This document shows, one piece after another, positions 17,205-25,992 of a stretch of DNA of 64,000 nucleotides (the first letter of the stretch is position 1; each line of letters opens with the position of its first letter). The notes beneath the pieces were generated by a model that was not told the DNA's origin, made no database searches, and saw only the letters and a list, made by a program, of their open reading frames with translations. Where the stretch lies: positions 992,001 through 1,056,000 of the forward strand of contig OZ244871.1 in NCBI GenBank assembly GCA_965221105.1, written 5' to 3'. The position numbers and the translations under genes are program-made. Source of the stretch: GM7GCV1 sp965221105 (GTDB lineage: Bacteria; Pseudomonadota; Gammaproteobacteria; Pseudomonadales; GM7GCV1).

Positions 17205-18101
17205 CTAGTCATCACCAGCGGCACGGCGCGCCATAGCTTCCAATGCTGGTACAGCGAGGGCCGCAAGAACCATGCAGGCGACTGCTGGCAGAACCATGGG
17301 ATCGCTCAAGCCGGGGACATCGGAGGGCCACACAGGATGGTTCGCACCCTGTCCGGCTCGCCAGGGCCAGACTGCGTAGAGTGAGCCGCAGAGCAATCCA
17401 ACCAGAAAACTCAGTGTGCTGAGGTGATGTCTGGATAACAGCCAGTGAATCAGATGGCTGAAACTGACCAGTCCCAGACAGGCTCCAGCCCCAAAAGTGA
17501 ACAGAAACCCCATGTCCGCAACCCTGATCGCCTCAAGCAGTGGCTCGTATAGGCCAAAAAGCAGCAGCAGAAAACTCCCCGATATGCCTGGTAGCAACAT
17601 GGCGCTGATCGCGATGAAGCCCGCACAAAATATAACCACAATGCCAGGCGCCAGCGGTTGCCTAGTCAGCAGTGAGAGGCCGAGAACGAAGACGAGCCCC
17701 CCAACGAAGGGGGCTATATGTCCAGAGCGAAAAATTTGATTCCTGAGACTGAGGGACGCTGCAGAAACGGCGATCAACCCAAAAAATGCCGACCAGACCA
17801 GAATTGGGTAGTCCTCCAGCAGGTGGTCGATCAGATGCGCCAGCGTAAACACGGAGCTCAATATTCCGGCAATCACCAACGCCAAAAAATTGCCATCAAT
17901 CCTTGTCCAGAAGGCTGCAAAATTTCCCTGCAACAGTACCCGGAGGGACTCCAGGTCAATAGAATTGAGACTGGTAATCAGGCGCCCGTAGATGCCGACG
18001 ATAAAAGCGATGGTACCGCCTGATACTCCTGGCACCAAATCAGCTGCACCCATCGCTGCCCCTTTGGCGAAAATCCCTGCTGCGGCCAGGATTCTGCTCA
18101 C
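17205..18101 (-). CDS. DUF368 membrane protein, likely undecaprenyl-phosphate translocase
   Basis: A polytopic membrane protein of about 298 residues. Hallmarks of DUF368 are the paired motifs GAADLVPGVSGGTIAFIVGI near the N-terminus and MLLPGISGSFLLLLFGLYEP near the middle, an inverted-repeat arrangement with around nine to ten membrane segments. Members of this family (PopT) have been reported to recycle undecaprenyl phosphate across the cytoplasmic membrane, which would feed peptidoglycan and O-antigen synthesis. The start is uncertain. The frame opens with TTG at 18134 inside pcm, but a GTG at 18101, just past the pcm stop, gives an N-terminus like family members. It lies between pcm and nlpD, and its cell-envelope role suits the nlpD neighbour. 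Confidence 0.88.
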   Translation of the reverse strand: MSRILAAAGIFAKGAAMGAADLVPGVSGGTIAFIVGIYGRLITSLNSIDLESLRVLLQGNFAAFWTRIDGNFLALVIAGILSSVFTLAHLIDHLLEDYPILVWSAFFGLIAVSAASLSLRNQIFRSGHIAPFVGGLVFVLGLSLLTRQPLAPGIVVIFCAGFIAISAMLLPGISGSFLLLLFGLYEPLLEAIRVADMGFLFTFGAGACLGLVSFSHLIHWLLSRHHLSTLSFLVGLLCGSLYAVWPWRAGQGANHPVWPSDVPGLSDPMVLPAVACMVLAALAVPALEAMARRAAGDD

Positions 18102-18102
18102 C

Positions 18103-18771
18103 TCAGGTGCGAACACCCGACAGCAGTGGTACAAAACGCACCGGCTCGACGCTCAATGTCTCGAAATCATCGGAGTTACCATCGCGCACCACCACCTGCA
18201 GTCGCTGCTCCTCATCACCTCCCACGGGGATGACCAGGATTCCATCGGGTGCGAGTTGTTCCAGCAGTTCAGGTGGAATTGAGTAGGGTGCGGCGGCACT
18301 GAGAATGGCGTTAAAGAGTCCCTTCTCCGGCCAGCCCAGACTGCCATCGGTGTGCTTCATCACGACATTGCTGTACCCCAGTTCGCGGAACCGGCCGCGC
18401 GCACGTTCCAGCAAGGGCTCAACCCGCTCAACTGTATAAACCAGCGGCACCAACTGGGACAGAATCGCCGTTTGGTAACCCGAGCCCGTACCAATTTCAA
18501 GCACGCGCTCAGGAACACCGCGTGATAACAGCAATTCAGTCATGCGCGCGACTACATAGGGCTGGCTTATTGTCTGCGAATAGCCTATGGGCAGAGCCGT
18601 GTCTTCATAGGCCCGGTGGGCAAGCGCCTCATCGACAAACAGGTGTCTGGGAACGTTGCGCATGCAGTTCAGGACCCGCGTATTGGCAATACCTTCCTCC
18701 TCCAGTCTCTTGATCAGGCGCTCCCGCGTGCGCCTTGAGGTCATCCCGACACCTTGCTTCTCGGTCATCAT
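18103..18771 (-). CDS. pcm: Protein-L-isoaspartate O-methyltransferase
   Basis: Pcm methylates isoaspartyl residues in damaged proteins, using SAM, to start their repair. The 222-residue protein shows the pre-motif PRHLFVDEALAHRAYEDTAL, PIGYSQTISQPYVVARM, SAM motif I VLEIGTGSGYQTAIL, and the later motif AAPYSIPPELLEQLAPDGIL. The C-terminal strands end PVRFVPLLSGV. All are diagnostic. An internal ATG (MTSRRTRERL) nine codons in could be the true start. In relatives surE lies between truD and pcm; here the 130 bases between them contain no gene. Confidence 0.96.
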   Translation of the reverse strand: MMTEKQGVGMTSRRTRERLIKRLEEEGIANTRVLNCMRNVPRHLFVDEALAHRAYEDTALPIGYSQTISQPYVVARMTELLLSRGVPERVLEIGTGSGYQTAILSQLVPLVYTVERVEPLLERARGRFRELGYSNVVMKHTDGSLGWPEKGLFNAILSAAAPYSIPPELLEQLAPDGILVIPVGGDEEQRLQVVVRDGNSDDFETLSVEPVRFVPLLSGVRT

Positions 18772-18901
18772 CTGGAATCTGTACTTGTCTGCTCTCGGTT
18801 ATGGCGGAAACCCTTTCGGTGCCAGCTTTGGTCGAGTGGCCGTCGGGATCCCAATCGCATTTCAGGTGGCTTGGATACTACCACAGCCACCACCGGAAAT
18901 A

Positions 18902-19921
18902 TCAGTTCGCATTGGTGAAGAAGCTACTGCGCGACCAGGCCCCGCTCCTGTCTGTTACCTCTGCCAGCTCGCCCAGCAGACTGGTTGCATATGCGCCCGG
19001 TGAAAGTTCAAACACCAGACGATAACTGCCCGCAGCATCGCGTTCCCAGTGCAGGGATTGAGGCAGCTGGTAGAGTGCACGCCTCTCTTGCCGCAGCCCA
19101 CTATGCTCCAGCGCATTGCATACTGCTGCCCAAGCCTGCAGTTCCTGAACTTCAAAGTCCCGCAGCGAGTCCGGGATAGCCGCACGCCCACGGCCCCAGA
19201 GCGGCCCTGTATCTTCCCAGGCTCTCTTGCCCTCATCGCCACTTCCAGATACCCGATGCAGGTGATTGCGTGCACTGAGCACACAATTGAATAAATAGGA
19301 CCTCAGTGCCGAGAGGTACATCGATTTCTTTTTATGGTGTTTCAGCTTGTGCTTTTGCAACAGGGACCAGCCCCGGGCCAAGTTTGCTCCACTGACACCA
19401 AAACGCTGAGGCCCAAAGTAATTGGAAAATCCCCGCTGGCGAATTCGCTCGAGACCAGACTCGATATGTCCCACTGGATCATCAACCTCCCCAAGCACCA
19501 GTTCAAAACGGTTTGACTGATGCGTGCCAGGTCTGAGCTTGTGGGTATGCCGGGCCTGTTCCAGCACTTCAACACCCTGGATATCCAGTTTCGACAGGTC
19601 TGGCCTCCGGCCAGCACAATGTATACTCAGCCACTGCGTGGTGACGGCATGGCGATCCTTGATCCCGGCATGACCGATACCCCTGGTGCTGATGCCCATT
19701 TGAGCAGCTATCTGCTCCACAACCCAGGCTGTATTCTGCCCGGTCTTACGTATGCGCAGACAAAGGTGCTCGCCCTCGCCAGCAAGCGAAAAGCCGAGCA
19801 CCTCATCGACTCGAAACTGTTCCGGCTTAACGCGTATTGCGCAGGAGGGTACACCACCTGAAACTGACCAGCGCCGCCGAAAGCTCAGCGGGAAGTCGCA
19901 CAATGGCTCAGCGGGGTTCAC
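18902..19921 (-). CDS. truD: tRNA pseudouridine(13) synthase TruD
   Basis: TruD makes pseudouridine 13 in tRNA-Glu. The 339-residue protein has FRVDEVLGFSLAGEGEHLCL near residue 35 and the catalytic-Asp motif HAGIKDRHAVTTQW near 80. NYFGPQRFG and the insertion domain around ALRSYLFNCVLSARNHL are also present, with EFRVD-like and LxGxxM elements reduced. The C-terminal half shows ERRALYQLPQSLHWE and LVFELSPGAYATSLLGEL. Length is close to the usual 340-350. It is downstream of ispF, separated by about 60 bases, in the conserved ftsB-ispD-ispF-truD row. Confidence 0.95.
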   Translation of the reverse strand: MNPAEPLCDFPLSFRRRWSVSGGVPSCAIRVKPEQFRVDEVLGFSLAGEGEHLCLRIRKTGQNTAWVVEQIAAQMGISTRGIGHAGIKDRHAVTTQWLSIHCAGRRPDLSKLDIQGVEVLEQARHTHKLRPGTHQSNRFELVLGEVDDPVGHIESGLERIRQRGFSNYFGPQRFGVSGANLARGWSLLQKHKLKHHKKKSMYLSALRSYLFNCVLSARNHLHRVSGSGDEGKRAWEDTGPLWGRGRAAIPDSLRDFEVQELQAWAAVCNALEHSGLRQERRALYQLPQSLHWERDAAGSYRLVFELSPGAYATSLLGELAEVTDRSGAWSRSSFFTNAN

Positions 19922-19982
19922 CAGGATTTCCCGGGGCGCAACGATTATTTCCCCAAAACCTTTTGCAGCGCCAGCCCTGCCG

Positions 19983-20480
19983 TCAACTGGAACTACCCGG
20001 ATCGAAACAGACCAGAAGAGACACCTGAGCCGCTATGCCCTCCTTGCGACCTGCGAATCCCAGCCTCTCGGTTGTAGTGGCCTTGATGCTCACGTTTTCG
20101 ATGACAGTCAGCAGATCAGCGGCAATGTTGACACGCATCTGCTCAATGTAGGGTGCTATTCTGGGTTCCTGGGCAATCAGGGTGGCATCGACATTGCCGA
20201 TCAGGTACCCCAGGGCTCTGACCAGCCGATAGGATTCGCGCAACAATTCCCGGCTATCGACTCCCTTCCAACGCTCTTCGGTGTCTGGAAAATGCTGACC
20301 AATATCACCAGCAGCAACAGAACCCAATAACGCATCACTGAGCGCGTGAAGCAGCACATCCCCGTCGGAATGCGCCACTAGTCCCATGGTGTGAGCAATG
20401 CGCACACCTCCCAACATCAGGTGATCGCCCTCTCCAAATGCGTGTACATCAAACCCCTGACCCATGCGCATGGCATTCAT
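19983..20480 (-). CDS. ispF: 2-C-methyl-D-erythritol 2,4-cyclodiphosphate synthase
   Basis: IspF closes the cyclic diphosphate in the MEP route to isoprenoids. The 165-residue protein contains GQGFDVHAFGEGDHLMLGGV with the metal ligands Asp and His, VAHSDGDVLLHALSDALLGS with a further His ligand, DIGQHFPDTEERW, and IGNVDATLIAQEPRIAPYI. The C-terminal TTTERLGFAGRKEGIAAQ is the family signature. Start and stop overlap ispD (ATGA), so the two MEP enzymes are translationally coupled. An internal ATG five codons in is an alternative start. Confidence 0.97.
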   Translation of the reverse strand: MNAMRMGQGFDVHAFGEGDHLMLGGVRIAHTMGLVAHSDGDVLLHALSDALLGSVAAGDIGQHFPDTEERWKGVDSRELLRESYRLVRALGYLIGNVDATLIAQEPRIAPYIEQMRVNIAADLLTVIENVSIKATTTERLGFAGRKEGIAAQVSLLVCFDPGSSS

Positions 20481-21196
20481 GTTCCACCCCCCTCCCCGGA
20501 GTCTGAAGAATCATCACTCTGGCCGAGGATCATGCTGGCAAAATCCAGATCCTCCGGCCTGGTTATCTTGATATTGGTGCGCGACCCCTCCACCAGCCTC
20601 ACGCTTTTCCCCGCCAGCTCGAGGGCACGCGCCTCGTCAGTATGGGGTTCAACCGCAGACCCGACAGCTTCTAGAGCATCGAGTAGACATTGATAGCGGA
20701 ATAACTGCGGTGTCTGTGCCGTCCACAGATAGTCGCGGTCTTCGGTGCTTGTCACGTTGAGGTCTTTATCCACACGCTTGACCGTCTCAAATATGGGAGC
20801 TGCCAATAGCCCTCCGACCGGATGATCGTCAAGTTCGTCCAGCAAGCGCCGAATGTCACCAAGCTGCACCAGTGGGCGCACCGAATCGTGGATCAGAACC
20901 CAGTCGTTCGGCTGTGCAGACTTGATGCACCGCAAGGCGTTCTTCACGGAAGCCGAGCGGGTCACACCGCCTTGGATGACCCGGATGCGATGATCGGCTG
21001 CGAGAGGCAGTCCCCTCCAATAGTGGTCATCCTCAGCAAGCGCGAGGATCAGGCTGTCAGTGACTTCCAGCAACATCTCCAGAGTGCGTTCAATCACCGT
21101 TCTTCCGGCGAGTGCCAGGTATTGCTTGGGGACCGGGCCACCGAACCTCTGACCACTGCCAGCTGCGGGGACTATGACGTGTATGGACGAGTTCAT
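20477..21196 (-). CDS. ispD: 2-C-methyl-D-erythritol 4-phosphate cytidylyltransferase
   Basis: IspD joins CMP to methylerythritol phosphate. The 239-residue protein has the nucleotide-binding start HVIVPAAGSGQRFGGPVPKQ followed by YLALAGRTVIERTL. It also has VIQGGVTRSASVKNAL near residue 75, VLIHDSVRPLV, and LWTAQTPQLFRYQCLLDALE. The C-terminus has HTDEARALELAGKSVRLVEG and IKITRPEDLDFA. These are all characteristic positions. The gene overlaps ftsB by four bases at its start and ispF by four at its end, a compact coupled row of three. Confidence 0.97.
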   Translation of the reverse strand: MNSSIHVIVPAAGSGQRFGGPVPKQYLALAGRTVIERTLEMLLEVTDSLILALAEDDHYWRGLPLAADHRIRVIQGGVTRSASVKNALRCIKSAQPNDWVLIHDSVRPLVQLGDIRRLLDELDDHPVGGLLAAPIFETVKRVDKDLNVTSTEDRDYLWTAQTPQLFRYQCLLDALEAVGSAVEPHTDEARALELAGKSVRLVEGSRTNIKITRPEDLDFASMILGQSDDSSDSGEGGGT

Positions 21197-21552
21197 TTCG
21201 GAGGAGTCCGAGCAGCGGGTATTACCTGTATTCTGGGCTGGAGCCCATCCGAATCCGCATTGGTCGACGAGTTATCTTCGTCCACGGGAATGAGATAAAA
21301 GGTTTCATCTTCGCCGATCATGCCCAGTCTCGACCGTGCCAGTTCTTCCAGACCCTCAGTTCCATTTGAAAGCACCTCTATTTCCTCGGCGATGACCTGA
21401 TTGCGTGCTTCTAGCTGGCGGTTTTTCTCTTTCTGCAAGTCGATCTCCCTTTGCAGGGCGGCGCGTTGCCCCAAGCCGCCATCACCGACCCACAGCTGAT
21501 ACTGCAGGATAAGCAGAAGCATCAGAAGGGCAATGATGATCAAGCGCAGCAT
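21193..21552 (-). CDS. ftsB: Cell division protein FtsB
   Basis: FtsB is a bitopic inner-membrane protein that binds FtsL and FtsQ at the septum. The 119-residue product has one N-terminal membrane segment (LRLIIIALLMLLLILQYQLW) followed by the short motif VGDGGL. A coiled coil then rich in Leu, Glu and Gln (EIDLQKEKNRQLEARNQVIA) leads to the conserved LEELARSRLGMIGEDETFYL. An acidic, Pro-containing tail extends beyond the usual end. It overlaps ispD, which is standard; the usual upstream gene eno is not next to it (dut is). Confidence 0.93.
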   Translation of the reverse strand: MLRLIIIALLMLLLILQYQLWVGDGGLGQRAALQREIDLQKEKNRQLEARNQVIAEEIEVLSNGTEGLEELARSRLGMIGEDETFYLIPVDEDNSSTNADSDGLQPRIQVIPAARTPPK

Positions 21553-21583
21553 GGACAGGTATCAGTTGCGGCCTGCTTCGGCA

Positions 21584-22042
21584 CTAACGCTGCCCGGAGT
21601 GTCCAAAACCGCCCTGACTGCGCGCAGTTGCGCCGAATTCTTCGACCAGATCAAATTCCACCTGCACAACGGGCACAAACACAAGTTGCGCAATGCGATC
21701 ACCCGGCTGGACGGAACACTTCTTATCGCCGCGGTTCCAGACCGAGATGTAGAGCTGTCCCTGATAGTCCGAATCTATCAACCCAACGAGATTGCCCAGC
21801 ACCAGCCCCTGTTTGTGGCCCAGGCCCGACCGCGGCAGTATGGTTGCTGCGAGCCCCGGATCTGCGATATGGATAGCGATGCCTGTAGGCACCAGCTCGG
21901 TTTCTCCAGGCTTGAGGCACAGTTCTGCATCAATACAGGCGCGCAGATCGAGGCCCGCCGAACCCTCAGTGGCATAGTCGGGTAGAGGGAACTGGTCGCA
22001 ACCTACCCTGGAATCAAGTATTTTCAGCTGAATTTTTTTCAT
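21584..22042 (-). CDS. dut: dUTP diphosphatase (dUTPase)
   Basis: Dut hydrolyses dUTP to dUMP, keeping uracil out of DNA and supplying dTMP synthesis. All five trimeric dUTPase motifs are visible in the 152-residue protein: AGLDLRACIDAELCLKPGE (1), PRSGLGHKQGL (2), GNLVGLIDSDYQGQLYISVW (3), PGDRIAQLVFVPV (4) and the C-terminal arm RSQGGFGHSG (5). Length and spacing are normal. It lies 31 bases upstream of ftsB on the same strand. In relatives dut is more often next to coaBC, so this adjacency is mildly unusual. Confidence 0.97.
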   Translation of the reverse strand: MKKIQLKILDSRVGCDQFPLPDYATEGSAGLDLRACIDAELCLKPGETELVPTGIAIHIADPGLAATILPRSGLGHKQGLVLGNLVGLIDSDYQGQLYISVWNRGDKKCSVQPGDRIAQLVFVPVVQVEFDLVEEFGATARSQGGFGHSGQR

Positions 22043-22270
22043 ATGTTGAAGACGTCAGGTCATGCAATCGGACTGCGACTGCATCCCTTCACCAAGGGAT
22101 ATTGCTGATGAAACCAGCCGGTAATAAATAGTTGTTGTTTGTTGCCGCAATTGGCGTCGATTGTATAGGCGCCCAGTACTTCAGGCAATGTGCGCCGAGC
22201 ATTGTGCGTCGAGCATTAATCCCGCCCGCCAGCTCCCCCTGCAGCAACACTTTCCACGCTTTCACTGGGG

Positions 22271-23215
22271 CTACCGCAGGGGGGTACAGGACACCCATTC
22301 CAGAAAGATCGCCTCAAGGCTCAGCTGGGTATTGGGATTGCTGCCGGAATCCAGGCTGCGCTTGCCAGCCAACAGAAGGTCATAGAGTCGAAAGTTCGCT
22401 GGCTGTTCACCCTTGTTTCCTGCCTGATTGCGAATTCTTGCAGACAGGTGCGCAATAAGCCAGTCGATGACCTGAGACAATTCCTGCTCTTTGAGCCGGT
22501 CTGCAGCCTCGATCGCATCAATCCGGGCGCTGCCGAGCTGCTCAACCTGTTGCATACACAGCTGCCATGCAGCCAATGTACCATCTTCAAGCCAGGCAGC
22601 AATTTGCAGCGGACGACATCCCAATTCCGCAAGTGCCTCAGCCACCTGATCTGCAGATACTTCAAGAGATTCCAGATACTCTTTTGACTGCGCTTCTGTG
22701 GGCGAAGGCAGGCGGCGCTGGGCACAGCGACTGCGCACCGTAGGCAATAAAATCTGCGGCCGCTCGGTCGCCAGAATCAGTAAACTGTTGCCCGGCGGTT
22801 CCTCAAGCACCTTGAGCAGGGCATTCGCGGCACTGTTGTTCATGCGGTGGGCCTGCTCAAATACTGCCAGCTTCCAATTGCTGATCTGAGGTGTTTGCAT
22901 CAGGAAGTCCACCAACCCCCTGACTTGGTCAATTTTAATCATCTGCGATGCCCCATCAGGCCGGAGTATCCGCACATCAGGATGCGCGCCCGAAAGAAGC
23001 AGTTGGCATGACTTACACTCACCACAGGCTGACCGGGGGGGCGAACTGCCGGTTCCAGTTTCGAAACAAAGCCGCAAGGCGGTCAGGTCCAGCGCCCATT
23101 CCCTCACACCAATACCCTGTTCACCACTTACTACAAGAGCATGGGGCATGCGGTCAGCCATCATGTCTCGTGCCAGCTGATTCAAATCATCCTGTAACCA
23201 GGGAAGCCTGCTCAT
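22271..23215 (-). CDS. holB: DNA polymerase III subunit delta'
   Basis: HolB is the clamp-loader subunit that, with delta and gamma/tau, opens the sliding clamp. The protein (314 residues from the ATG at 23215) shows LPWLQDDLNQLARDMM, the degenerate P-loop region ALVVSGEQGIGVREWALDLT and zinc-type cysteines in CGECKSCQLL. Further on are HPDVRILRP, the SRC-type motif TVRSRCAQRRLP and NALLKVLEEPPGNSLLILAT. The start overlaps the tmk stop (ATGA). A longer frame upstream to 23278 lies inside tmk and is not family sequence. Downstream about 230 bases hold no recognisable gene; pilZ and tatD, frequent partners, are not here. Confidence 0.95.
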   Translation of the reverse strand: MSRLPWLQDDLNQLARDMMADRMPHALVVSGEQGIGVREWALDLTALRLCFETGTGSSPPRSACGECKSCQLLLSGAHPDVRILRPDGASQMIKIDQVRGLVDFLMQTPQISNWKLAVFEQAHRMNNSAANALLKVLEEPPGNSLLILATERPQILLPTVRSRCAQRRLPSPTEAQSKEYLESLEVSADQVAEALAELGCRPLQIAAWLEDGTLAAWQLCMQQVEQLGSARIDAIEAADRLKEQELSQVIDWLIAHLSARIRNQAGNKGEQPANFRLYDLLLAGKRSLDSGSNPNTQLSLEAIFLEWVSCTPLR

Positions 23216-23838
23216 CTGTCGAGCATCCCGTGCAGGGCCGTGGCGATATCGATTCGAACATCCTCTATGGGACGGCATGTATCAACAACGTGATAGCGCT
23301 GTGTATCCGTGCGGGCAATATCAAGATAGGCGTTGCGCACGGATTCAAAAAAGGTGCTGTGCTCAGACTCGAACCGGTCGAGATTGCCACGCCGCTTGAC
23401 TCGCTCCAAACCAAGCTGTACCGGCACATCCAAAATCAGGGTAAGATCGGGTCTCAGGTTATCCTGCACCAGGTTTTCAAGCTGGGCAACCTGATCTGCC
23501 CCCAGGCCTCTGCCAACCCCTTGGTACGCGTAAGTTGCATCGGTAAAGCGATCACAGAGCACCCATCTTCCAGCCTCCAGTGACGGCAGGATCAGGTCCG
23601 CCAGATGCTGGGCTCTTGCCGCAAAAATAAGCAGGAGCTCAGCGCACGGAGACAAGGGCTCAGATGCATTATCCAGCAGCAAATTACGAATCTTCTCTCC
23701 ATACACCGTTCCGCCGGGCTCCCGGGTGCACACCAGATCGACACCGCGCTCATCCAGATAGGAGCGAATGAACTCGATGTTGGTCGATTTCCCCGATCCC
23801 TCGCCACCTTCAATAGTCAAAAACTTGCCTCTGGTCAT
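23212..23838 (-). CDS. tmk: Thymidylate kinase
   Basis: Tmk phosphorylates dTMP to dTDP. The 208-residue protein starts with the P-loop FLTIEGGEGSGKSTNIEFIR and continues with the DRX-type motif VCTREPGGTVYGEKIRNLLL. LLLIFAARAQHLADLILPSL, CDRFTDATYAYQGVGRGL and a lid region around LGLERVKRRGNLDRFE follow. These match type II (bacterial) thymidylate kinases. It overlaps holB at its stop and follows mltG by 50 bases, the conserved pabC-mltG-tmk-holB order. Confidence 0.97.
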   Translation of the reverse strand: MTRGKFLTIEGGEGSGKSTNIEFIRSYLDERGVDLVCTREPGGTVYGEKIRNLLLDNASEPLSPCAELLLIFAARAQHLADLILPSLEAGRWVLCDRFTDATYAYQGVGRGLGADQVAQLENLVQDNLRPDLTLILDVPVQLGLERVKRRGNLDRFESEHSTFFESVRNAYLDIARTDTQRYHVVDTCRPIEDVRIDIATALHGMLDR

Positions 23839-23888
23839 ATCTGGTTACGCTGACCCTCGAAAATCACGGGATATTGTGTCTGGTGCGA

Positions 23889-24986
23889 TCAAGGCTGTTG
23901 CTCCTGTCTTTGCTGCTGTACCAGGGGTGCAGAGCGGTAAGAGTCGCTGCGATTTTCTATTTGAAACCTCCGCACCGCATTGTTGTGTTCCCGCAGTCCG
24001 TCGGAAAAATAATGGGAACCGTCACCCCTGGCAACAAAATAGAGTGCATCTCCATCGGCCGGATGGAGAGCGGCGATCAGGGCCGCTTCGCCGACCAGCG
24101 CTATCGGAGTTGGAGGAAGTCCTCTGTATCTATAGGTATTGTAGGGGCTTTCATGCTGCAAGTCCGTCCGCCGGATATTGCCATCGTAGCTCTCTCCAAG
24201 AGCGTAGATGACCGTAGGGTCGGTTTGCAGTTTCATATCTTGCTGGAGCCGACGCACAAATACGCCTGCAATCTCAGCGCGTTCGCTCGCCACGCCAGTC
24301 TCTTTTTCCACAAGCGATGCCAAAATAAGTGCTTCGTAAGGGTTCGCCAGAGGCAGACCTGTATCCCGCTCTTTCCAATGATGATGCAGTAACTCAACCG
24401 TCCTGCTGTGCGCAAGTTTAAGGATCTCAGAAACCCGGGTTCCCCGCACATAGACATAAGTATCTGGATAGAACCAGCCTTCCAGGCTCGTTTCGCCAAG
24501 CTCGCTGTCCATACCGAGCAGTTCTGCCAACTCAGCATCACTCATTCCCTGTGTATCCGCAAACAGGAGCCTGTTTTCTTCCAGTTCCCGGCGCATATCG
24601 GAAAATCGGATACCCTCGGGAAAAGTGATCGAGTGCGACTGGACCGCACCGGAATTGAGTTTCTCTAACAGGGTTCGGGGGGTTAAGCCCGGTTCAAGGC
24701 GGTATTCACCAGCCCGAATCAGCGTCTTATCAGCCACGCGTGCATGCACAATAAGAAGGTTGGCATGTGGCAAAGCACCTATCTGTTCAAGTTCCTCGGC
24801 AACCAGCATGAGACTGGCCCCTGGGGGTACATTGAAAAGAAGATCGTCAGTGCCGAGATTCAGGGGCTCATCGAGATAGCTGTTATACAGCGCCAGACTC
24901 AGGGGAAGCACAATCGCAGTGAGCAGCAGACTGCCTGCAAGGGTCGCCCAGGGCACAAATTTGGAACGCCTCAGTGGTTCAGTCAA
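23889..24986 (-). CDS. mltG: Endolytic murein transglycosylase MltG
   Basis: MltG is an inner-membrane lytic transglycosylase thought to end growing glycan strands. The 365-residue protein has one N-terminal membrane helix (ATLAGSLLLTAIVLPLSLAL). Next comes a LysM-like region (FNVPPGASLMLVAEELEQIG), then the YceG catalytic domain with ITFPEGIRFSDMRRELEE, LEGWFYPDTYVYVRGT, ASLVEKETGVASERAEIAGV (the catalytic Glu) and LQTDPTVIYALG. SPYNTYRYRGLPPTPI and ALYFVARGDGSHYFS close it. The C-terminus is Gln/Arg rich. Confidence 0.96.
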   Translation of the reverse strand: MTEPLRRSKFVPWATLAGSLLLTAIVLPLSLALYNSYLDEPLNLGTDDLLFNVPPGASLMLVAEELEQIGALPHANLLIVHARVADKTLIRAGEYRLEPGLTPRTLLEKLNSGAVQSHSITFPEGIRFSDMRRELEENRLLFADTQGMSDAELAELLGMDSELGETSLEGWFYPDTYVYVRGTRVSEILKLAHSRTVELLHHHWKERDTGLPLANPYEALILASLVEKETGVASERAEIAGVFVRRLQQDMKLQTDPTVIYALGESYDGNIRRTDLQHESPYNTYRYRGLPPTPIALVGEAALIAALHPADGDALYFVARGDGSHYFSDGLREHNNAVRRFQIENRSDSYRSAPLVQQQRQEQQP

Positions 24987-25040
24987 GACCGGAGCCTCCC
25001 GCGTGCGCTTGCGTCGGAAACGCTGACACAGGTGCCGGTG

Positions 25041-25892
25041 CTAATAGCTGTAGAAGTCACTCGCTGTCTCTTGTCGCAGTGTGGCACGCAGCCTGTCACC
25101 GATTCTGAACACCGAGCCTCGCCACAGATCCCGAATATTCCCTACATTGCGGATACCGCGAACTGCGTTACAGCAGAGTATTTCATCAAACTGGCCAAGA
25201 TCGGCGGGGATCATGTGTTCGTCGAGGATATCGTAGTTCAGGTCAGTCGCCAGTTCACGAACCAGGGAGTGCATCACCCCCCTGACACCTGCTTGGGAAA
25301 GGTCAGGGAAACAGAGCTGGGGCACCTGTGAGCTGGCTTTGATCCCAATCAAGTTCCCGGCGATACACTCGACGATCTGCCCCTGTGTATCCATCAGTAT
25401 CCCCTCGTCGCAATCTTCGTCCAGCTCATTGGCGGCCAGAACCTGTTCCAGGCGGTTGAGATGCTTCAAACCGGCCAGGCCCGGATTCTGTGCCAGACGA
25501 GTTGTGCACAGCATTGCTGAGATCAGTGGGGTTGACTCGACCGGTTGTTTGATCCCAACCAGGTGCAGATAGATGTTGTGTGCGAAATCCCTTTCCCGAT
25601 AACCGACTGCCGCACCCGACCGGGTGACCAGAAGCTTCAATACGGCCTGCCCATCCGTCGGTTGCAAGTCTTTAAGTGCTCTGCCTATATCCGCCTCCAA
25701 TCGAGGAATGTCCGGAACAATGCCCAGCACTTCACAACCGCGTGCCAGCCGGTCGAGATGCCGATTCTGGAGCGGAATCCGGCCGCGGATAACACGCATA
25801 GTTTCAAACAGACCATCACCGTAGGCCAGACCACGATCTGAGGCTGGTATTTTTTTCTCGGGTCTGCCGTTAATCAGCCAGGGCTCACTCAC
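25041..25892 (-). CDS. pabC: Aminodeoxychorismate lyase
   Basis: PabC converts 4-amino-4-deoxychorismate to p-aminobenzoate for folate synthesis. It is a PLP enzyme of fold type IV. The 283-residue protein shows RGLAYGDGLFETMRVIRGRI near residue 20, RLARGCEVLGI, the region KLLVTRSGAAVGYRERDF, and GLKHLNRLEQVLAANELDED with the likely PLP lysine near residue 140. LMDTQGQIVECIAGNLIGIK and the C-terminal EILCCNAVRGIRNVG follow. Length is normal. In relatives fabF separates it from acpP; here only about 100 bases with a terminator do. Confidence 0.93.
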   Translation of the reverse strand: MSEPWLINGRPEKKIPASDRGLAYGDGLFETMRVIRGRIPLQNRHLDRLARGCEVLGIVPDIPRLEADIGRALKDLQPTDGQAVLKLLVTRSGAAVGYRERDFAHNIYLHLVGIKQPVESTPLISAMLCTTRLAQNPGLAGLKHLNRLEQVLAANELDEDCDEGILMDTQGQIVECIAGNLIGIKASSQVPQLCFPDLSQAGVRGVMHSLVRELATDLNYDILDEHMIPADLGQFDEILCCNAVRGIRNVGNIRDLWRGSVFRIGDRLRATLRQETASDFYSY

Positions 25893-25941
25893 AATCTTGT
25901 CCTTCAGGCGAGGCTCAGGGCAGCAACTGGAATCGCAGACA

Positions 25942-25976
25942 CAAAAAAGCCGGTTGGGCAGGGCTCAACCGGCATT
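25942..25976 (-). terminator. Rho-independent terminator after acpP
   Basis: Read on the minus strand: GCCGGTTG, a nine-base loop, CAACCGGC, then TTTTTT. The perfect eight-base-pair stem followed by a T-run sits 17 bases past the acpP stop. It should limit transcription into pabC. Confidence 0.88.
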
Positions 25977-25992
25977 ATGATGATGAGATCTG

